The notes under the pieces are model-generated. The model did no database searches. It was not told the DNA's origin and worked only from the letters and a program-made list of their open reading frames with translations. Shown one piece after another: positions 6,527-9,705 of a stretch of DNA of 9,705 bases. Source of the stretch: Nitrospirota bacterium (GTDB lineage Bacteria > Nitrospirota > Nitrospiria > Nitrospirales > UBA8639); the NCBI GenBank assembly GCA_029879555.1, contig JAOUQB010000059.1, forward strand, positions 1 to 9,705, written 5' to 3'. Numbering within the stretch: position 1 is the first letter of the stretch; the number at the start of each line of letters is the position of its first letter. Position numbers and translations under genes: made by a program.

Positions 6527-7486
6527 CTACTCAGCTATGGCATCGGCTAATAACCCTACGCTCGTCGCAAAATACGTGGACCGGTTCCACTTCATAATCA
6601 CCCGATAATTATCATACACCAGATAGGCTGGCCCACCTTTACCATCCGGCAACACAATGGAAGCGTTCAGCGAAGCAAGAGGCAAATCCTGCCCATCGCC
6701 CTTACGCACTCCCAATTTTTGCCAATACTGAAGGGGGTTTTTGACACTCAAACTAGCCTGCTTACTATTAAATGCTTGGGGAAGTTGTGCTCGGCGCCCC
6801 CATATCTGTGTGCCTCGCCACCCGGATTGGGAAAGATAATTGGCTGCCGAGGCAAATACATCGGCAGGCGTATTCCAAATATCCTTCCGCCCATCCCCAT
6901 CATAATCTACGGCCAACCGAAGAAAACTCGATGGCATAAATTGACATTGCCCCATCGCCCCTGCCCAAGAACTCTTCATACTCTCGAGGGAAGTATGCCC
7001 TTCCTGAAGAATACGAAGCGCATTTAATAATTCAGTACGAAAATATTGGCTCCGACGTCCATCAAAGGCCAACGTCGCAAGCGCGTCAATAATGCGGTAG
7101 CTTCCGCTATTCTTTCCATAAAAGGTTTCAATACCCCACAACGCCACGATAAACCGAGGTTGCACGCCATATCGCTCACCAATATCACGTAAGAGATCCC
7201 GATGGTGGGCCATCATCTCCCTCCCTTGCTGGATCCGGAGTTGCGACACAATACTTTTCCGATATTCCACAAACGTCATCCTCGATTCCGGTTGTTTTCG
7301 ATCAAGTTCCAGCACTCGAGGAATGGGGGCAACGCCATCAAACGCCTGGTCGAGGAGGGAAGATGAAATCTCTTGCCCAATCGCTTCTGCTTTAAACGCC
7401 TTGACCCATTCATCAAAAGGCGCCTCTCCAAATACTGGTGAAACTACCGCAAGAATGAACATGGTAAACAAAGACAATATTCGCAT
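6527..7486 (-). CDS. Periplasmic lytic murein transglycosylase, MltB type (GH103)
   Basis: It cleaves the MurNAc-GlcNAc bond of peptidoglycan with formation of 1,6-anhydro ends, and acts in the periplasm. It has 319 residues. The signal peptide covers about 1-20 and likely ends at PVFG before Glu21. There is no lipobox cysteine, so this is a soluble form unlike E. coli MltB. The catalytic glutamate is Glu120 in ALWGIETFYG (115-124). The family hallmark SSWAGAMGQCQFMPSSF is at 172-188. It is followed by an EF-hand-like calcium loop, DYDGDGRKDIWN (194-205), and by NYLSQSGWRG near 216-225. The C-terminus around 285-317 carries the GPAYLVYDNYRVIMKWN segment that closes the family's domain. A clear Shine-Dalgarno, AAGGA, sits at 7494-7498, seven bases before the ATG, and a promoter-like pair lies upstream. 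The gene is transcribed toward the CorC-like gene and has its own upstream gap from ligA. Key residues are present, so it is probably active. Confidence 0.95.
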   Translation of the reverse strand: MRILSLFTMFILAVVSPVFGEAPFDEWVKAFKAEAIGQEISSSLLDQAFDGVAPIPRVLELDRKQPESRMTFVEYRKSIVSQLRIQQGREMMAHHRDLLRDIGERYGVQPRFIVALWGIETFYGKNSGSYRIIDALATLAFDGRRSQYFRTELLNALRILQEGHTSLESMKSSWAGAMGQCQFMPSSFLRLAVDYDGDGRKDIWNTPADVFASAANYLSQSGWRGTQIWGRRAQLPQAFNSKQASLSVKNPLQYWQKLGVRKGDGQDLPLASLNASIVLPDGKGGPAYLVYDNYRVIMKWNRSTYFATSVGLLADAIAE

Positions 7487-7510
7487 AAATTAGTCCTTAC
7501 TCAATTCAAA

Positions 7511-7541
7511 AATATAGTCTTCCATAATTTTAGAACGTCAA
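7511..7541 (-). promoter_or_regulatory. Possible promoter of the mltB-like gene
   Basis: On the minus strand TTGACG (7541-7536) matches a -35 at five of six positions and TATATT (7516-7511) matches a -10 at five of six. The spacer is 19 bases, two more than ideal. Transcription would start near 7504, about six bases before the AAGGAC ribosome site, so the leader would be very short. Confidence 0.45.
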
Positions 7542-7624
7542 CACTACAATCCATCATACAACGAAAAACCCTTCCGGCTAGATTGATGGAATTTGAATCG
7601 AAAATCTAATGCAGAAGAAACCTC

Positions 7625-7671
7625 AGGATGTTTATCTGGGGACCAGTAGAATTTCACCCCACATTAATCCT
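7625..7671. repeat. Imperfect two-part inverted repeat
   Basis: Outer arms AGGAT (7625-7629) and ATCCT (7667-7671) and inner arms TGGGG (7637-7641) and CCCCA (7657-7661) are nested, separated by internal loops of seven and five bases, with a 15-base centre. It could fold as one interrupted hairpin on either strand. No T run follows on the minus strand, so it is not a typical intrinsic terminator for ligA. Confidence 0.4.
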
Positions 7672-7793
7672 CCCCATACACATTGAGGACAATTGGCAAA
7701 TTGAAATTTGAGAGTCGCCTTGGATTCAACCAAAACTTCAAAAGCAGCTATGACTATAGGGATGAAGACGATGGAAAGGAAGGGTTGCGAAGT

Positions 7794-9705
<1,912 letters not shown>

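Larger units (their letters stand above)
7487..7793. other. 307-base gap between ligA and the mltB-like gene
   Basis: I see no supported gene here. It holds the mltB promoter and ribosome site at its left end and an imperfect inverted repeat at 7625-7671. A shorter inverted repeat, TAGATT (7579-7584) with AATCTA (7603-7608), is also present. The stretch after ligA has no clear stem followed by a T run, so how ligA transcription ends is not visible. Confidence 0.6.

Noticed and set aside
6719..7027. Plus-strand frame of 102 codons
   Set aside because: It is antisense to the catalytic part of the mltB-like gene, where the opposite strand encodes the GAMGQCQFMPSSF hallmark.

Overview
The window reads as ordinary chromosomal sequence from a Gram-negative bacterium. 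It holds a lipoprotein RlpA with a SPOR domain, a periplasmic MltB-type lytic transglycosylase, an NAD-dependent DNA ligase and a MutS2. Nothing marks it as plasmid, phage or a defence island. Gene content and the GTGAAAAGT-like intergenic repeat are compatible with the Nitrospirota, but that placement is a guess from general impression and cannot be proved from the window.

Layout. Positions 1-2145 (minus) hold mutS2, cut at its 3' end by the window edge and lacking only the end of its linker and the expected C-terminal Smr domain. Positions 2278-2700 (minus) hold a small exported coiled-coil protein of unknown function. It is transcribed away from a plus-strand block across a 186-base divergent intergenic region. 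The plus-strand block has an unrecognised 411-residue protein (2887-4122), rlpA (4213-4890), a leader region with a possible 51-codon ORF (4980-5135), and a CNNM/CBS/CorC-type membrane protein (5143-6414). The block meets a minus-strand mltB-like gene (6527-7486) head to head. After a 307-base gap comes ligA (7794-9705, minus), which lacks about its first 30 codons because the window ends.

How the genes relate. Two genes act on peptidoglycan (rlpA and mltB), with a predicted ion-transport or membrane-homeostasis protein between them. The outer genes are DNA housekeeping enzymes: MutS2 acts on branched DNA, recombination or stalled ribosomes, and LigA seals nicks. There is no clear multi-gene pathway. 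The points that merit a second look are the unrecognised 411-residue protein, the leader of the CorC-like gene, the serine-coding triplet repeat in mutS2, and several inverted repeats in intergenic DNA. I found no convincing undescribed system, CRISPR array, tRNA, rRNA or insertion sequence.
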